DNA of 64,000 bases, taken from contig JAWWNJ010000088.1 of the NCBI GenBank assembly GCA_037176885.1, forward strand, positions 682,001 to 746,000, in the 5' to 3' direction. Shown one piece after another: positions 10,949-22,511 of the stretch. Position 1 is the first letter of the stretch. Each line of letters starts with the position of its first letter. The DNA is from Favolaschia claudopus. Lineage: Eukaryota; Basidiomycota; Agaricomycetes; Agaricales; Mycenaceae. Below the pieces are notes generated by a model. It was not told the DNA's origin and did no database searches. It saw only the letters and a program-made list of their open reading frames with translations. Made by a program: the position numbers and the translations under genes.

Positions 10949-13150
10949 GGCGAGGAATGTACGCGGAGGGGATGGATCGGTGGTAGGATACAAGTAGGAT
11001 GCCCAATGAAAGGAGCACGAGCAAATGTAGAAAGCGAGCTATGTCGTGGTGGACGCCACGCGCGTAGATCTTAAGGTAGTTGTGACGAGCGCCGAGAAGA
11101 ACGTCGGAGGCGGCGCGGGCTATCGACGACCGAACGAATGAAGGCACGGGCGGGGATAGAGTATTTCGAATGCTTATAGAAGTCCAGTCGATGCGCTGGT
11201 CACTGGAGGAATTCAGTCCTGCAGGTCGGCGCCACCGTTGTCCCGACTTGTAGAGTAGACGGAGGCGGAGAGCGGAGAGGTCCAAGAAGGAGAAGAGCGA
11301 GCACGGCCATTTCGTGGTATGCGTACCGTACTCATTGACACAGAGCGTCGGGGGATGGGTGTGGGCAGACCTCTCTCTCTCTCTCTCTCTCTCTCAGGCT
11401 CTCGACTAGCCGGAGATCATGTATTCAGCGTCAACTAGACGAGGCCTCCTGCGAGTGAGATGACACGACATCATTCGCTCCAGCCCGACAGCGGTGACAC
11501 GAGAGTAGTGTAAGGTCGGTGTGACCCATCGGCTGATGCAAGCCCACTTGTACCCGCGACGGTGGCGAGGAATGCACGCCGAGGGGACGGATTGGTGGTA
11601 GGGCGGCCGATGGAAGGAGAACGAGCAAAGGTAGGACAGAGTCCCCACAGGCCCCGTCGTGGTGGATTCTCTCGCCATGCGCGTAGATCCTAAGATAGCC
11701 GTAACGAGCGGCGAGAAGAGCGTCGGAGGCGTCGCGGATTATCGATGAAAGAATGAAGGCACGGGCGGGCGGGCGAGCATAGAGTATTTCGAATGCTTAT
11801 AGGAATCTACGCGTTGGTCATTGAAGAAATTCATTCCTGCAGATCGAGGGCAGCGTTGTCACGTTTTGTGAAGTAGACGGGAGCGGAAAAAGAGACGAGA
11901 CCGCTGCTGTTGTGGGCCACGGGCGGTTTAAATTGCATTGGGTCTCTCGAATAGCCGGAGATGGCGCATTGAGCATCAAACGAGACGCAGCGAGCAAGAC
12001 TCCCGTCCAGCCTTAATGTCCAGCGACCACCAGACGTCCGCCATCCATATTTAGAGCATCCTCCCCCAACCCGATACTTCATTCAGGTCCCTTTGAATCG
12101 GTTTGAGAAAGCAACAGCGAGAACGAGTTTGCAGATACCCTTCGAAGTGTGCACCACCCGCTCCTCGGGATGACGGAGGCCGGTGCGGGGGGTGGGGGCG
12201 TGTGCGTCGAAAACGAGATGACGACCTTGCTGGCTATTGCCTTGGAAGAAGGTGCTCGAGGGCGATCATCGATGCAGATCCCCGTAAGCAGCGATCGGCT
12301 CGTGCAGTATCGAGGAGCGCAAGGGGCGCGGGGACACCTGCTGACGGTCATGCCAGTGAGATGACACGACATCATTCGTTCCAGTGCGATGGTATATCTA
12401 CATCGCCAGGGACAGTGGCGCGAGAGTAGTTTGATGTGGGTGTGAGATACCCGCGGCAGTGTCGAAGAATGTATGCAGGGATGTCCGCTGGGAATACCAC
12501 GAGCTGGTGTGTCGATGACGAGGACACGTCTCGCACTCATGAAATCCACGCAGCGACTTGCCCAGGACGATACACGAGGGAAGCTTGCGTAGTACCAGCG
12601 AAGAGCCTATTGGATATTCAGCGGATGTCATCACTCCACATGATGGTGCGAGTAGTGTACATACTTCGCGTGGGCGTCGGGAAAGAGGTGACGGCCTGCA
12701 TGCTCATGGTGGTTATCGCATTGGAAGAAGATACCCCTGCGCGATGCAGATCCCTCGTATGCAGCGACCGGGTCCGACGAGATTGAGAGCGCGAGGGCGG
12801 ACGGTGCTGACGGTTATGCAAGTAAGATGACACGAATGATTTCGCTCCAGCCCGACAGCGGTGGCACAAGAGTAGTGTGAGGTCAGGGCTGGCATGCAAG
12901 CCACTTGGACAACGTCAAATATACCCACGAGAGCTTCGAGGAATGTAGGTCGGGGTGTCCGCTGGGAGTATCACGAGCTGGTGTATCGATGACGGGGGGA
13001 CGTCTTGCACCGACGAACTCCAGGCAGATTCGCGTGCGCAGCGGCTTGAGCAACCGGGAGACGCTTCCGTAGAGCCGAGTGGGTATCTCGCAGATGCCGA
13101 CGTCGGGGAGGGACGTGGAAGATGGTTGGAGGACATGGGCGGGTTCGTGT

Positions 13151-14340
13151 AGTGAAGGCCTAACAGACGAAGAATCGCCTCCAGAGTGTCTTCGTCGTCA
13201 AGACGTCCGCCACGCAACTTTCGTGCCTCCTCCGAGCCGCGTCCAAGCCGCTCGCGCTTCGCACGCACTGTCGAAGGCCAAACGCGCTCTTTCGAGTCGA
13301 AGTGCGCCTAATCCCTCGTCACCTCCCACATTCGCATTCCCTCACTCCATCATCGTGGAAGAGGTGCGACGCAGACACCCTGAGCTTTCAGAGCATGCAG
13401 CGATGAGTAAGTGGGTGAGGGTGAACGTGCCAGATGAGGCTTACCTTGTCTAAAGAACTCGTCGATGCACGCAGACATCATGTCGGGCTAGCAAATTGAA
13501 GATGCGGCATGCCATGACCATCCGTAGCTTCTACTTGTAGACCAATGCCTTCAAGCCGACTGGATGAGTCGGAATTCGATCATGAGCTCCATGCCCTGGT
13601 CAAAGAATCAATTCGACGATATTTAGATCACAAAGATTCAGTGCACACCGTACAACCTTCAGGCCATAGTCCACCCTGGTGTTGCTCATTTCTTGCACGG
13701 GAAGGACCCATTCTGACGTACACGGGCTGAGTGAATACGAAAAACGAAAGAGAAGGCGATAGCCGCATTACCCTCTGTCACAGATCCGCCCGCACGAGAC
13801 GAAGCATTTCATGGATCATAAAGAGTTACCGCAGGCACTCTAACATTCAGCAGCCGGCGTTGCTCAATTCTCTTCCATCCAGCCCCGGAATTTGGTTACT
13901 TGGAAAAATGGGCGAAAATTTTCAGGAATCCCTAGCATGTCGAAGAACGATAGAGAGCGGTACTGGAGTCAGAATCGTCGACTGGATTGAGCTTTTCAAA
14001 TGTTCTCTACAGACTGCATTCGTGCTGGAGAGTAGCAGAGCGTCCTCGGGGTGGGGCCAGCGTCGAGGCCGAGTCACAGAAATGTCACACACATAAGTCA
14101 CGCGTGACGATCCTTCCCGTTGACCACCACTATGCAAATTGCTACGGCCACTGCTCGAGAAGGATTCAACACGATTTCTACTACCAGACAGATTTATCTC
14201 GAGCTTCTACGCAACCCTCCTCCACTCGGACTCTCTGGCATTCGTGATGGTCGTCATTGTCGACAAATCTTGATTCTTGGCCATTAGCCTGTTTGCGTAC
14301 GAGCCGTTGGAGCCATCCAACGGCTGATTTGTAGTGCCGG
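13151..14340. other. No supported gene
   Basis: Short frames only (for example 13217-13453 and 13545-13730 on plus). They lack start context, introns or recognisable motifs. The stretch bridges the tandem-repeat region and the left end of the hAT element. Confidence 0.35.
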
Positions 14341-14611
14341 GTCTGGAAGGCAGGTGTATTATACACGGCGTATTATACCATGTATGATACTGTATGATAC
14401 CTATCATACAGAGAGACTTGGGAAATCGATGTATTTAACTGTATAAAATTCATTTTTCAGCCGAGGTTCCAGCGCAAAGGCGCTGTGAATATTGGGCCGG
14501 GTGGGATGCAGCGCCGGATCGCCCGGGAAGCATGTGAAGCGTGACTTCTCGGGGAGGCTCCGAACTTCTCCCACGGATCCGCCTCTTCCAATGACGCAAA
14601 TGGACTTCGAC

Positions 14612-15059
14612 AGGACCCCGGTTTATCCCTTTGAAGGCCAGATCCCAAATCGGCCAAAACCCCCAATTTTTGTCCGAACCACTTTTGGGGCGGATTGGGC
14701 ATTTTTTGTCCGAACCGGAGGTAGCCTGTGGTGCCGTAAGCTGCCAAAACCGGGTGATTTCCTGCTTTCCACCATCGAAAATGCTGAAATTTTTTCTCCC
14801 GAGCTGTTTTTTGCGCTCTTTCAACCAAATCAAGCCATTTCCACGATGAATTTCATGAAATTCGCGTTTCCTCGACCTTCGGCTTGCCCTCGGCGGACTC
14901 AACCCTCTGCGACAGCCGAATTTTTGTCCGAACCGGATCTAGGTACCTGGGCTGCGTCCCCCCAAATTTTGTCCGAACGGCATCTAGGCTTCGCGACCCC
15001 TCCCCACCAAAATTTGTCCGAACCGGGATCTGGCATTTGGGTGGATAAACCGGGGTCCT
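14612..15059. mobile_element. hAT-type MITE (448 bp)
   Basis: A 17-bp perfect terminal inverted repeat (AGGACCCCGGTTTATCC at 14612-14628, inverse at 15043-15059) is flanked by the 8-bp duplication ACTTCGAC at 14604-14611 and 15060-15067. The interior has five subterminal repeats of the form TTTTGTCCGAACC (14667-14680, 14703-14716, 14922-14934, 14967-14978, 15012-15024). There is no coding capacity. Eight-base duplications and subterminal repeats fit non-autonomous hAT elements. It is inserted in the 5' flank of the larger hAT. Confidence 0.85.
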
Positions 15060-15395
15060 ACTTCGACCTGCACTCCTTCAAAACCCTTTGCGTCATACCA
15101 ATTCATCCCGACGACCTCGAAACTTTGAGAAATACCCAATGATTGTACCAATAGACCTGCTTCGCTGCAAAATGCTTTCCTATCTGGCCGCCGCTAGCGA
15201 GCTTAGTGACGAATGTGAAATACAAATTATCTGCATGTTTCAGCGAACTCTAAGCGAAAGAAACCTATGTAAATCTGTGCTGTCTCCAAGGTTTTCTGCA
15301 GTGCAATTGACGACGGAGCACATCCAAGTTTCAACTGAGCTTGCCCTTAAATATTGGGAGTGCTCATACCGTCTTCCTATCCCTCCTTTTTCCGC

Positions 15396-17930
15396 ATGGG
15401 AATCTCCAGCGAACAGTACAACCTCCTTTGCGATGCTTCCAATTCCTTTTTCACGGTTCGCAGTTTCGGCTTCGGAGATGTCGAGCAGGTTATGCAGTTA
15501 GTTTTTGGCTCGGATCGGAGCTCTGAAGAAGCTTCGACATGGGCTTCATACTGGGCACGCGTCTTTCCTCTGTCCGAGAACTTGGATCGCGACGAACCTT
15601 ACGAAGTTCCCGATGTATGTTATCCTCTATTTTTTTGTTTATCTTTCTGACATGTCTTTGAAAATTTAAATAGGTCCCAGCACATCTCGGTAGCGACGAT
15701 GTCACTATGACCGATGCCGCACCTCCTGGTACCTCTGTGTTGTCGAGTTCACTCGACGGACAGGCTGACCGCCAACGGGAACGAGAGGAGCGTAAGGCAA
15801 ACGGCAATATTTTGACGAGGGAGGCCAAGAAGCTCGGAAAACATTTCGACACATTTGTTGCTGCTCTGGTTATTGAGCGCAACGAGAAGAATTCCGTAGG
15901 CGATCTGAAACCGAATTATTACTGCCTAGGGTGCGATGCTAGCTGGAGAAATAATTCACGCACAAGGTGCGGTTCTCACTTGATTGCCTGCACGGTATGT
16001 CACCTAATCCAGCCAATACCTGTTGTTCTAACTAATATTATCGTATCTAGAAGCTTCAGCGGGAATTTCCTGACCACTGGGAAGCTTTCCGAGACGACCT
16101 TTCGAATTCATCTGCCAGCAATGTGCTTGCCGGCAAGAAGAGTGCTCCCGCAGTACGGGAAAAGTCTCGAAAGGTTGAAGATCCAAATCACGACCGTGTT
16201 GCGGTTCCCGGTATCACGACTAGCGCGACAAAGGCCACACCCGTACAGCGAACCCTCGCAGCCAGCTGGGGTAGTACTGACAAAATGACCGCTCCTCGGC
16301 AGGTGCGTATGCTTAATTCTTTCTATTCTTATTCTCAACTGATCAATTGTGATCAGTCTGCGATTGACTATCTGCTTTTACGCCTGCTTGTCTGCTGCGC
16401 GCTGGCCTTCTCTCTCCTCGATAACGGTTTTTTCATTGATTTTTGTAATGCGCTGTAAGTTTTCCGGTAAACTACGCCAGTAAAGATGTTGACATATTTC
16501 CGAAAGCTGCCCGTCCTATTCCGTTCCCGATCGGTCATCCTTTGTGACCTCGCGACTTGCCGTTGAGACGACATTTGCGATGGAGCAGCTTCAAATCATG
16601 CTTCAAAGCTTCATACACCTCACTCTCTCCTTCGATGGCTGGTCAAGTCGACGTAAAGATGAGGTATACACCGTACATGTTTCAACTCCAGCTCGGCTTT
16701 CGTACCTTGTTGCCGGGATTATTCTGACGGGAATTTCTGCGACGGGGGACAAAATTTGCGAGGAACTTACAAAGGTTCGTGTTCTCAAGACAATATATTG
16801 GTGTGTACTGAGCTAAGTTCACTCAGATCATCTTATTCTACGCCGCCATGCGTTTTTCAATGGTGGTCTCGGATACGACCGGTAACGTCAAGAAATGTCG
16901 TGCACTTATTTGCAAGAAGTGGCCTTGGATCTTGAATTGCCCTGATCCCTGCCACCAACTCAATTTACTTGCGAAGGAGATCATGCTCGGATCGAAAAAG
17001 TTTCCGAAGGTTAAAGGGTTCACGGATGTGCGTAATTTAATCTATATCCCTCCTGTGACAATAATTACTGAAAGTTCTTGTTCAGCCGATAAAATTCATC
17101 TCGTTGATCACCACCTTCTTCAGCCACAGCAACGACTCCACCAAACATTTGCGTGACGAGCTCAAAACTGAAGAAGACCGCCGGTCCCTCGTTGCTTTCG
17201 GTGACACTCGGTTTTCAACTTTCGGCAACCAGGCAAGTAGTGTTAGTCGATGCTTTGCCTCGATCGAGTCCATCTTTGAACGGGGATTGGTAAAATTTGA
17301 TACCAAGGCGGTGAGATGTGTCCTTTATCAGAGAGATCGATTGCTGTCTGACCGGAACACAGACAAAACCGCTGCAGCGTATTTTCACTCGCGATTCGGA
17401 CGAGCAGCTTGATTTCAAAAGAAATCTCAACTGCATCAATCAGTTGTTCAAGCCGATCTCGCGAGGCCTCAAAACATTGGAGAACCAAAGAGTTACCTGT
17501 TCGGATGTCTTCAATATCTGGATCGGCATCGGGGTTGGGAATTATGAGGTCTTCTCTACGCCTGGTACCTCGTCTCCCATTTTGTTTTTCATCCAACTCA
17601 CAGATCCAGGTGCGCACATCAATTCATATCAACAAGAGACTTTCGACTGCTACAACCGCCGCTTCGCGATCTTCATGAACGACTGCACTCCCGGTTTATT
17701 CATATTGGCTTACTGTCTTGATCCCGGTATGTACTTATGTTCAACTCCACTGCGCCGTGTTCTCTCTGTGTTGAAAACCATACAGTCTACTATCGTGATG
17801 GGGCTCTTCGATTGCGACTCCCGGAAAAGAGCTCCATGCTCAATAAAGATACAGCTTCTAGCCTGGTCAACTACCTCGTGGTGTGTGCTCGCCAGATGCT
17901 TCAGAATGAGCAACTTCGAGTTAAGAGCGG
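15396..17930 (+). pseudogene. hAT transposase, N-terminal part (interrupted by gypsy insertion)
   Basis: Start proposed at 15396. Exons 15396-15614, 15674-15994 and 16051-16302 splice in frame through short introns, then 16357 onward. Exon 2 holds a BED-like zinc finger (YYCLGC then TRCGSHLIAC). Catalytic-core motifs follow: FDGWSS (first Asp, about 16635), VVSDTTGN (second Asp, about 16870) and a PCHQLNLL block (about 16950). Introns are visible near 16775-16826 and 17029-17085. The frame is unclear at 16455-16550, where a one- or two-base shift is needed to link FCNAL with the downstream core, so it may have been damaged before the insertion. The coding frame stops at the LTR after LRVKS. 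It would have cut and pasted hAT copies in the nucleus. Confidence 0.7.
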
Positions 17931-17998
17931 TGTAACGCTGACACTTGAATATATCAACTGAAGTGCTAAATATAGCGCAGCAGAGAATCTACCACCCA

Positions 17999-18012
17999 AT
18001 ATATATATATAA
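17999..18012 (+). promoter_or_regulatory. Candidate TATA tract for rightward (antisense) LTR transcription
   Basis: A run of alternating TA at 17999-18012 is followed by a CA-rich, G-poor leader and an ATG in good context at 18071. This layout resembles a fungal core promoter and 5' leader. The copy in the other LTR is at 34290-34303. Confidence 0.4.
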
Positions 18013-18070
18013 CACAATCAACCAACACACACAACACTACAACACAAATATCTCCACAAGATACACTCAA

Positions 18071-18419
18071 ATGTCTCTCGAAGAGTTCGTGGGGTTCGAT
18101 CCGAAATCCAGATGTCACAGTGACGAGGATATAAGTCGACTTGCAAGTAAGAACCTTGCACAAAACACGCTCTCACACACCGTAGATGGAAGTGATTCCG
18201 TCCGCGGACCTTTCCTAAAAATAGGAACTATAAACAGTAGGATACAAGATACCCAACGAAGTTGAATATCAGGGCGAGATTGAAACAATGGCCACAGACA
18301 GTTTCCGCGGCAGAATGCACAATTCTTATAGCGCCAGTTACGCTATAGACCTGAACCTCCAAATTCCAGGAACCTTTGACACTCCTTTATATAGCACAAG
18401 CCTTTCAGACGAGGACTAA
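18071..18419 (+). CDS. Small spliced frame inside the LTR (unknown)
   Basis: ATG at 18071 (context CTCAAATG). Exon 1 is 18071-18146, with a GTAAGA donor at 18147, an acceptor CAG ending at 18237, and exon 2 18238-18419 ending in TAA. The total of 258 nt is divisible by three and gives 85 residues: MSLEEFVGFDPKSRC, then an exon-2 part containing YKIPNEVEYQGEIETMATD and a Ser/Tyr-rich stretch. After the TAA the same frame stays open for 43 more codons to a TAG near 18550, which may mean the stop is recent or the model incomplete. An identical copy lies at 34362-34710. It runs opposite to gag-pol and in the same direction as genes A-C. Product unknown and the model is tentative. Confidence 0.35.
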
Positions 18420-19728
18420 TCAGATCTCTTCCGGTTATGCGCCAGCAGTCCCAACGCAATGCTTCAGCAGATGGACAGTTCCACTCTTCCTCAGACCCAG
18501 GGAGATACTAGTTCACTCTCGAGCACACGTATCCTTACAACGAGATAGACAGTCCGCGGGCAGTAGAGGCAGGCAGTTCCTTGCACACTAAGGCCACGAC
18601 AAAGCTACTCGAATGCAAAGCCTCCGCAGGTGAACACTCTCGAAACAATGCTTAGATTCACACTTGAACTGAACTTCAACACAATTTCTATTAAGACAAA
18701 CGAGTAGACAATATCTTTTTATATGCCTCTACGTTGCTGCCTGAGTTCACCAACGCTGTCCAATAGACTGAGCGCGATGTCCTCCAGCTCAACGAGAAAT
18801 ACAGGTCCTTTTATACTAATGCCAAGAAATACATCACATAAATAGTACAGAGTAAGCAATGTCGATCCAATTGAGTAGAGAGATGGTATATTGGTATTTG
18901 GGTGTCCCGGCGGACCTTCGGCAGCCTCTTGGCTTGTCGATCCAACGGTAGAAAGTCAGCCATTATGACTCCCACGGTTGAATCACTGAATTGCGGAAGC
19001 CCGCGGAACGCCATCATTGGTGATCCCGTCAATCCGTCACTGGCGGCAACCCTTCCGGTGGTGCCATCAACGCCTCTAATAACTCCTAAGACTATTCTTG
19101 GGACATTCCTATTCACTCGCAATATCACAGGCTCGTCTGCTGTCCAATTTATCAAGCCACCAAGTCATCCGCGCTGACTCCAATATAGAAATAGATTTCT
19201 AATGAAGTTGCCGCACTTGTTCGGCTTCAGCATCACATCATCAACCCTCCTGTCAAAGACCTCATGTCTGGCCATAACTCTGCCTTCTGATCCTAGCACC
19301 GGCATCTCCTGTATGAGATCCCTTTCCGCTGTTCCAGCCGTCTATTTATAGTCGGCAGCCCGCGGCACCTGTCTTTTGACTGATGTTGACTCTGATAGCC
19401 CCCGCGGCGCCTCCTACATCCTTGTAGACCTTTGTCTAAGTCTGTAGTGCACAAGTACTTGACTCTTCGTCACTCTTCTGAGGGTTCTGTTAGGGAACAG
19501 ATCCATAGTACTGCAGTAGGCTATTAATATAATGCCTTTCTCCTGTGATGGGTTTTACGGTCAACAGCTCGGAGCTCACTTTGACCCTCCTTAGTGTCAC
19601 CAACAGAGGTACTGACTTCCTATTGATAGTCGAGTAAGACTATAGTCGTGGCGGGTAGTTGGGTTGTTTAGGGCCGCACTTGACTTAAAATAGCCAGATA
19701 TAACGCGCAAAAATGGCCAGTCGTTACA

Positions 19729-19740
19729 TCTCCCCTTCAC
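19729..19740 (-). other. Polypurine tract
   Basis: GTGAAGGGGAGA on the minus strand, immediately next to the 3' LTR, where gypsy elements prime second-strand DNA synthesis. Confidence 0.8.
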
Positions 19741-20554
19741 TAAATCTAGACCGTCCCCGGTCTATAGCCTGCACCAAAATCCGTGCTTATTTTTGGCTTT
19801 AAATCTAGTGGACCGCAAGGATGACAACTCCCGCGGACGTCTATTTTTAGACCAACTGCAAACTACTTTTCTGTCCCTTTTTCCTCGAGCGACTTGTTTT
19901 TAGTCAAGTCCTCCTGCACTACTCGCTAAGACGTTCCGTCTGTTAATTTAGACAGTTGCTTCCGCGGACGCCAATCATTACGGCATATGACGTCATTGAC
20001 ACTTTCTGTCTGAAATATTCGGACAGGGGTTTTTCACCTCTTTTCCTTATATTTTTCGACTCGGTCAAATTTTCGCCGTCCTGGACTTCGCCAACCCTAA
20101 TCCTAAGTGCGTTTGCACTTCCGCTTTATCTAATCTGTACCTCCGACTTATCATTCGCCGCGGCCGCCTCCGCCCTAGGTTTTCATCAAACCTTAATCTT
20201 GGCTTCTAATTACTGCGGCTGCGCGCCAGATTAACTTCCGTCTTCTGTTCTTCTTTCAAAGTGAGTCACTGATCATTTAATTCAGTCCTCTTGAAGGCGT
20301 GGCGACTTAGAGAAAATTTCTCTAAGTCCGCGCTGACTTATAGACTGAGTGGGTGCGTCTCTTAGCGCCCACTTCTTCCTTCCTTCCACCACCACCACAC
20401 ACAGTGTTTTACACCCTGTGGCTGTCTTCTTGGTTATCCCTCTGGCCCTTCGACGCGCTCCTCGACGCCTACGTCGCCGAGTAGCCTACTCCTTGGATTC
20501 TTTTACTCTTTCATCCACAACAACCACCTCCCTCTGGTGCTCGTCGCCGGACGT
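19741..20554. other. Gypsy internal non-coding region next to the 3' LTR
   Basis: No gene seen. Contains CCGCGG at 19831, 19962 and 20158 and a CTATTTTTAG motif at 19841-19850, four bases after the first of these. It is the likely upstream region of gene A. Confidence 0.5.
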
Positions 20555-22511
20555 ATGCCCGTTAAGAAAGGCACCGCCGAACCCACTCGCCGTTCCACCC
20601 GCAAGACCAGCACCACCGTGGCAAAACGCAAGCGCGTCACCAAGGCTAGGGTTGGCCCTGGCCGCGACTCAGTAGTTCTGCCCAAAGACGTCGAGCCTGG
20701 TACTCCAGAACCAGAGGACCCAGCGTCTCCGTCTCAGACTCCGTCGCCGCCTCCCAGACCCAAGCCCAAAGCGCTTCCCAAGCCCGTCAAGGCTATGACA
20801 CCCGTCGTCGAAGCACCCGTCGCTGGACCCAGCAAGTCTGCGCGCACCGCGTCAATTCTTCCACCGCCTAAGATTCCTTCAGACGATCCTTCCGCCGCTT
20901 TTTGGGCTCCCTTCGACAACGCTTCAGCCCGCGATCTTGTACCGCTTTTCGTCCACAAACCGCCGTCTCCGACGGTCGACCAAATCCGTAGTCTGGCCTT
21001 GTTGACTCCTGCCCTCGTGCGTCTTCTTTAACTTTCCTATCTTCTATCTTTCTGACTAATACTTCATCTTTCCTAGGTGCCCTATCGTCGCGACCATCCT
21101 GATCTGCCGCTCAACGTCGAAGCTTTCCTTTGGGCTCTTTCCAACGTCATCCGCCATATCGCCCAGGAAGTTCCTCCTGCTGCTGCCACCGAACTTATCC
21201 CTATTTACCGCGATCTACGTCCTTCTCCGGAGATCCAGGACGCCATCATCGCCGCGGATCCAAAGGCAAAGCATTTCGGGGGCGACTTCTGCATTCCGTG
21301 CATCGTCGCTGTGCCCAAGCGCACCGCTCCCGCCGCTATGTTTTCGGAGAGCGAGGACTCTGAAGACGAAAAACCTCCATCTAAACGGCAGCGCCAGGAT
21401 CGCACCCCATCTCCAGAACGCACTCCAACGCCTGAACGTACTCCAACGCCTGCGCCCATTTCTGAGCGGTCCGCCACGCCAGCGGAGCCGTCTATTTCGA
21501 TCTCCACTCGCGCTGAGCTTCTTCAATTGCTCTTTGATATTCCCGAGACTGGTACGTTCTCTTGTATCAAACTTTTCTTTTTACTAACTCTTATCCTTCC
21601 AACTCTAGGTCTTCCTGCTCCCGCGCAGATGAAAATTCCTACTTCTTATGTACAGAGCTCGTTGGTCCCTCCCTTGCTTTCCAAGGTCGTGTTTCCTTGC
21701 TTGAACTGCGTTCTCAACTACGCTGAATGCCGACCCGTCGGAGGTCGCTCCTCCGTGTGCGTTCGTTGCGCCCATTATAAACACAAGTGCTCTTTCAACT
21801 GGTCTCCGGCCACCTTCAAACGGTTCGTGGAGTGCATGCGTCCTTTCATCGCAGTCGCACCACACACCATCGCCTCAGGCCTACGAAGATGCCCAGTTTA
21901 CGGCGTTTGCCCACGCTCGTGCTATCAACAACCTTCGTCTGCAGGCTCAAGACACTGCCCTGACGATCTCCGGCGCTGAGCGTTCTCTGGCCGTCGAACA
22001 GTTTGACGATTTCTTCGAGGATAAAGAGGGGTCGGATCTCGCACGGGAGTTCGTAGCGCACGTTATGTCCAAGAAGTCGTTCTACGAGTTAGAACAGGAC
22101 TTCGTCGCGCACGAAGCCACCTCCAGCGCCATTCCTGTGACGGACGAGGCTGGGGTCGTCTCTGAGCACGTCTACCACCCGAAGTTCTCCAATCGTCTTA
22201 TCCCTGACTTGGAACTCAAGGGCGTCCTCGAGACTATGGATCCCAAAGTACGGCCCACCGTTACCTTCGACGATTTGACCTCCGCGGGTCCTTCGTCGAC
22301 TCCTGTCGCTTCCTCTTCCAAGACGACGTCCCCGGCCAAACCAACCGCGGCTCCTGCTACGCCGGCGGTTGCTTTCGGACCCGCCCCTTTGTTGGAGACT
22401 CCTGCTCCCAGCTCATCAAAGGCGCGCCCTCCGACCTCTTCCGCTCAACGCAAAGGGAAGGGTGCGGAGAAGACTCCTGTGGATAAAGGGAAGAAGGTGG
22501 ATCGCGGATGA
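20555..22511 (+). CDS. Retrotransposon accessory gene A: Zn2Cys6 zinc-cluster protein (one frame break)
   Basis: Exons 20555-21016, 21077-21551 and 21609-22511 (introns 60 and 57 bp). The N-terminus is strongly basic (RRSTRKTSTTVAKRKR), a likely nuclear signal, followed by Pro/Ser-rich linkers and a second basic patch (PPSKRQRQDR). At 21698-21790 six cysteines are spaced C-x2-C-x6-C-x9-C-x2-C-x6-C, an exact match to the fungal Zn2Cys6 consensus that binds CGG triplets. A helical acidic segment (AYEDAQFTAFAHARAIN onward) may dimerise, and a Ser/Pro/Lys tail follows. Linking the cluster to the helix needs one base skipped near 21865-21880 (spliced total is 3n+1), so this copy may be frame-broken or contain an assembly error. 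It lies opposite to gag-pol, upstream of genes B and C. Confidence 0.65.

Larger units (their letters stand above)
6940..13150. repeat. Degenerate tandem repeat region (about 0.5-0.6 kb units)
   Basis: Several diverged copies of the same block lie head to tail. The anchor GAGATGACACGACATCATTC recurs near 7173, 11457 and 12357, with a degenerate copy near 12826. Each is followed by CCAGCCCGACAGCGGTGG or a close variant, except near 12357, where this part is degraded. A downstream block (TGGCGAGGAATG, then GAGGGGATGGAT-like) occurs at 10949 and 11564. A further pair starting GTCCGCTGGGA occurs at 12485 and 12957. The first copy is split by the transposon at 7291-10948. Frames inside are short and not conserved between copies, so I do not call genes. 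A (CT)n run lies near 11373-11395. Origin is unknown; it could be decayed repeat sequence or an array of non-coding units. Confidence 0.6.
17931..19728 (-). repeat. 3' LTR
   Basis: 1,798 bp, TGTAACG...CGTTACA. It looks identical to 34222-36019 by eye. It contains six CCGCGG sites and, read on plus, a TATA tract and small spliced frame annotated separately. Confidence 0.95.

Noticed and set aside
11373..11395. CT dinucleotide run
   Set aside because: Ordinary microsatellite without other signal.
14450..14902. 150-residue minus-strand frame
   Set aside because: It crosses the edge of the MITE and reads its repeats; not a gene.
16544..16816. Separate small gene
   Set aside because: It is an exon of the hAT transposase containing FDGWSS.
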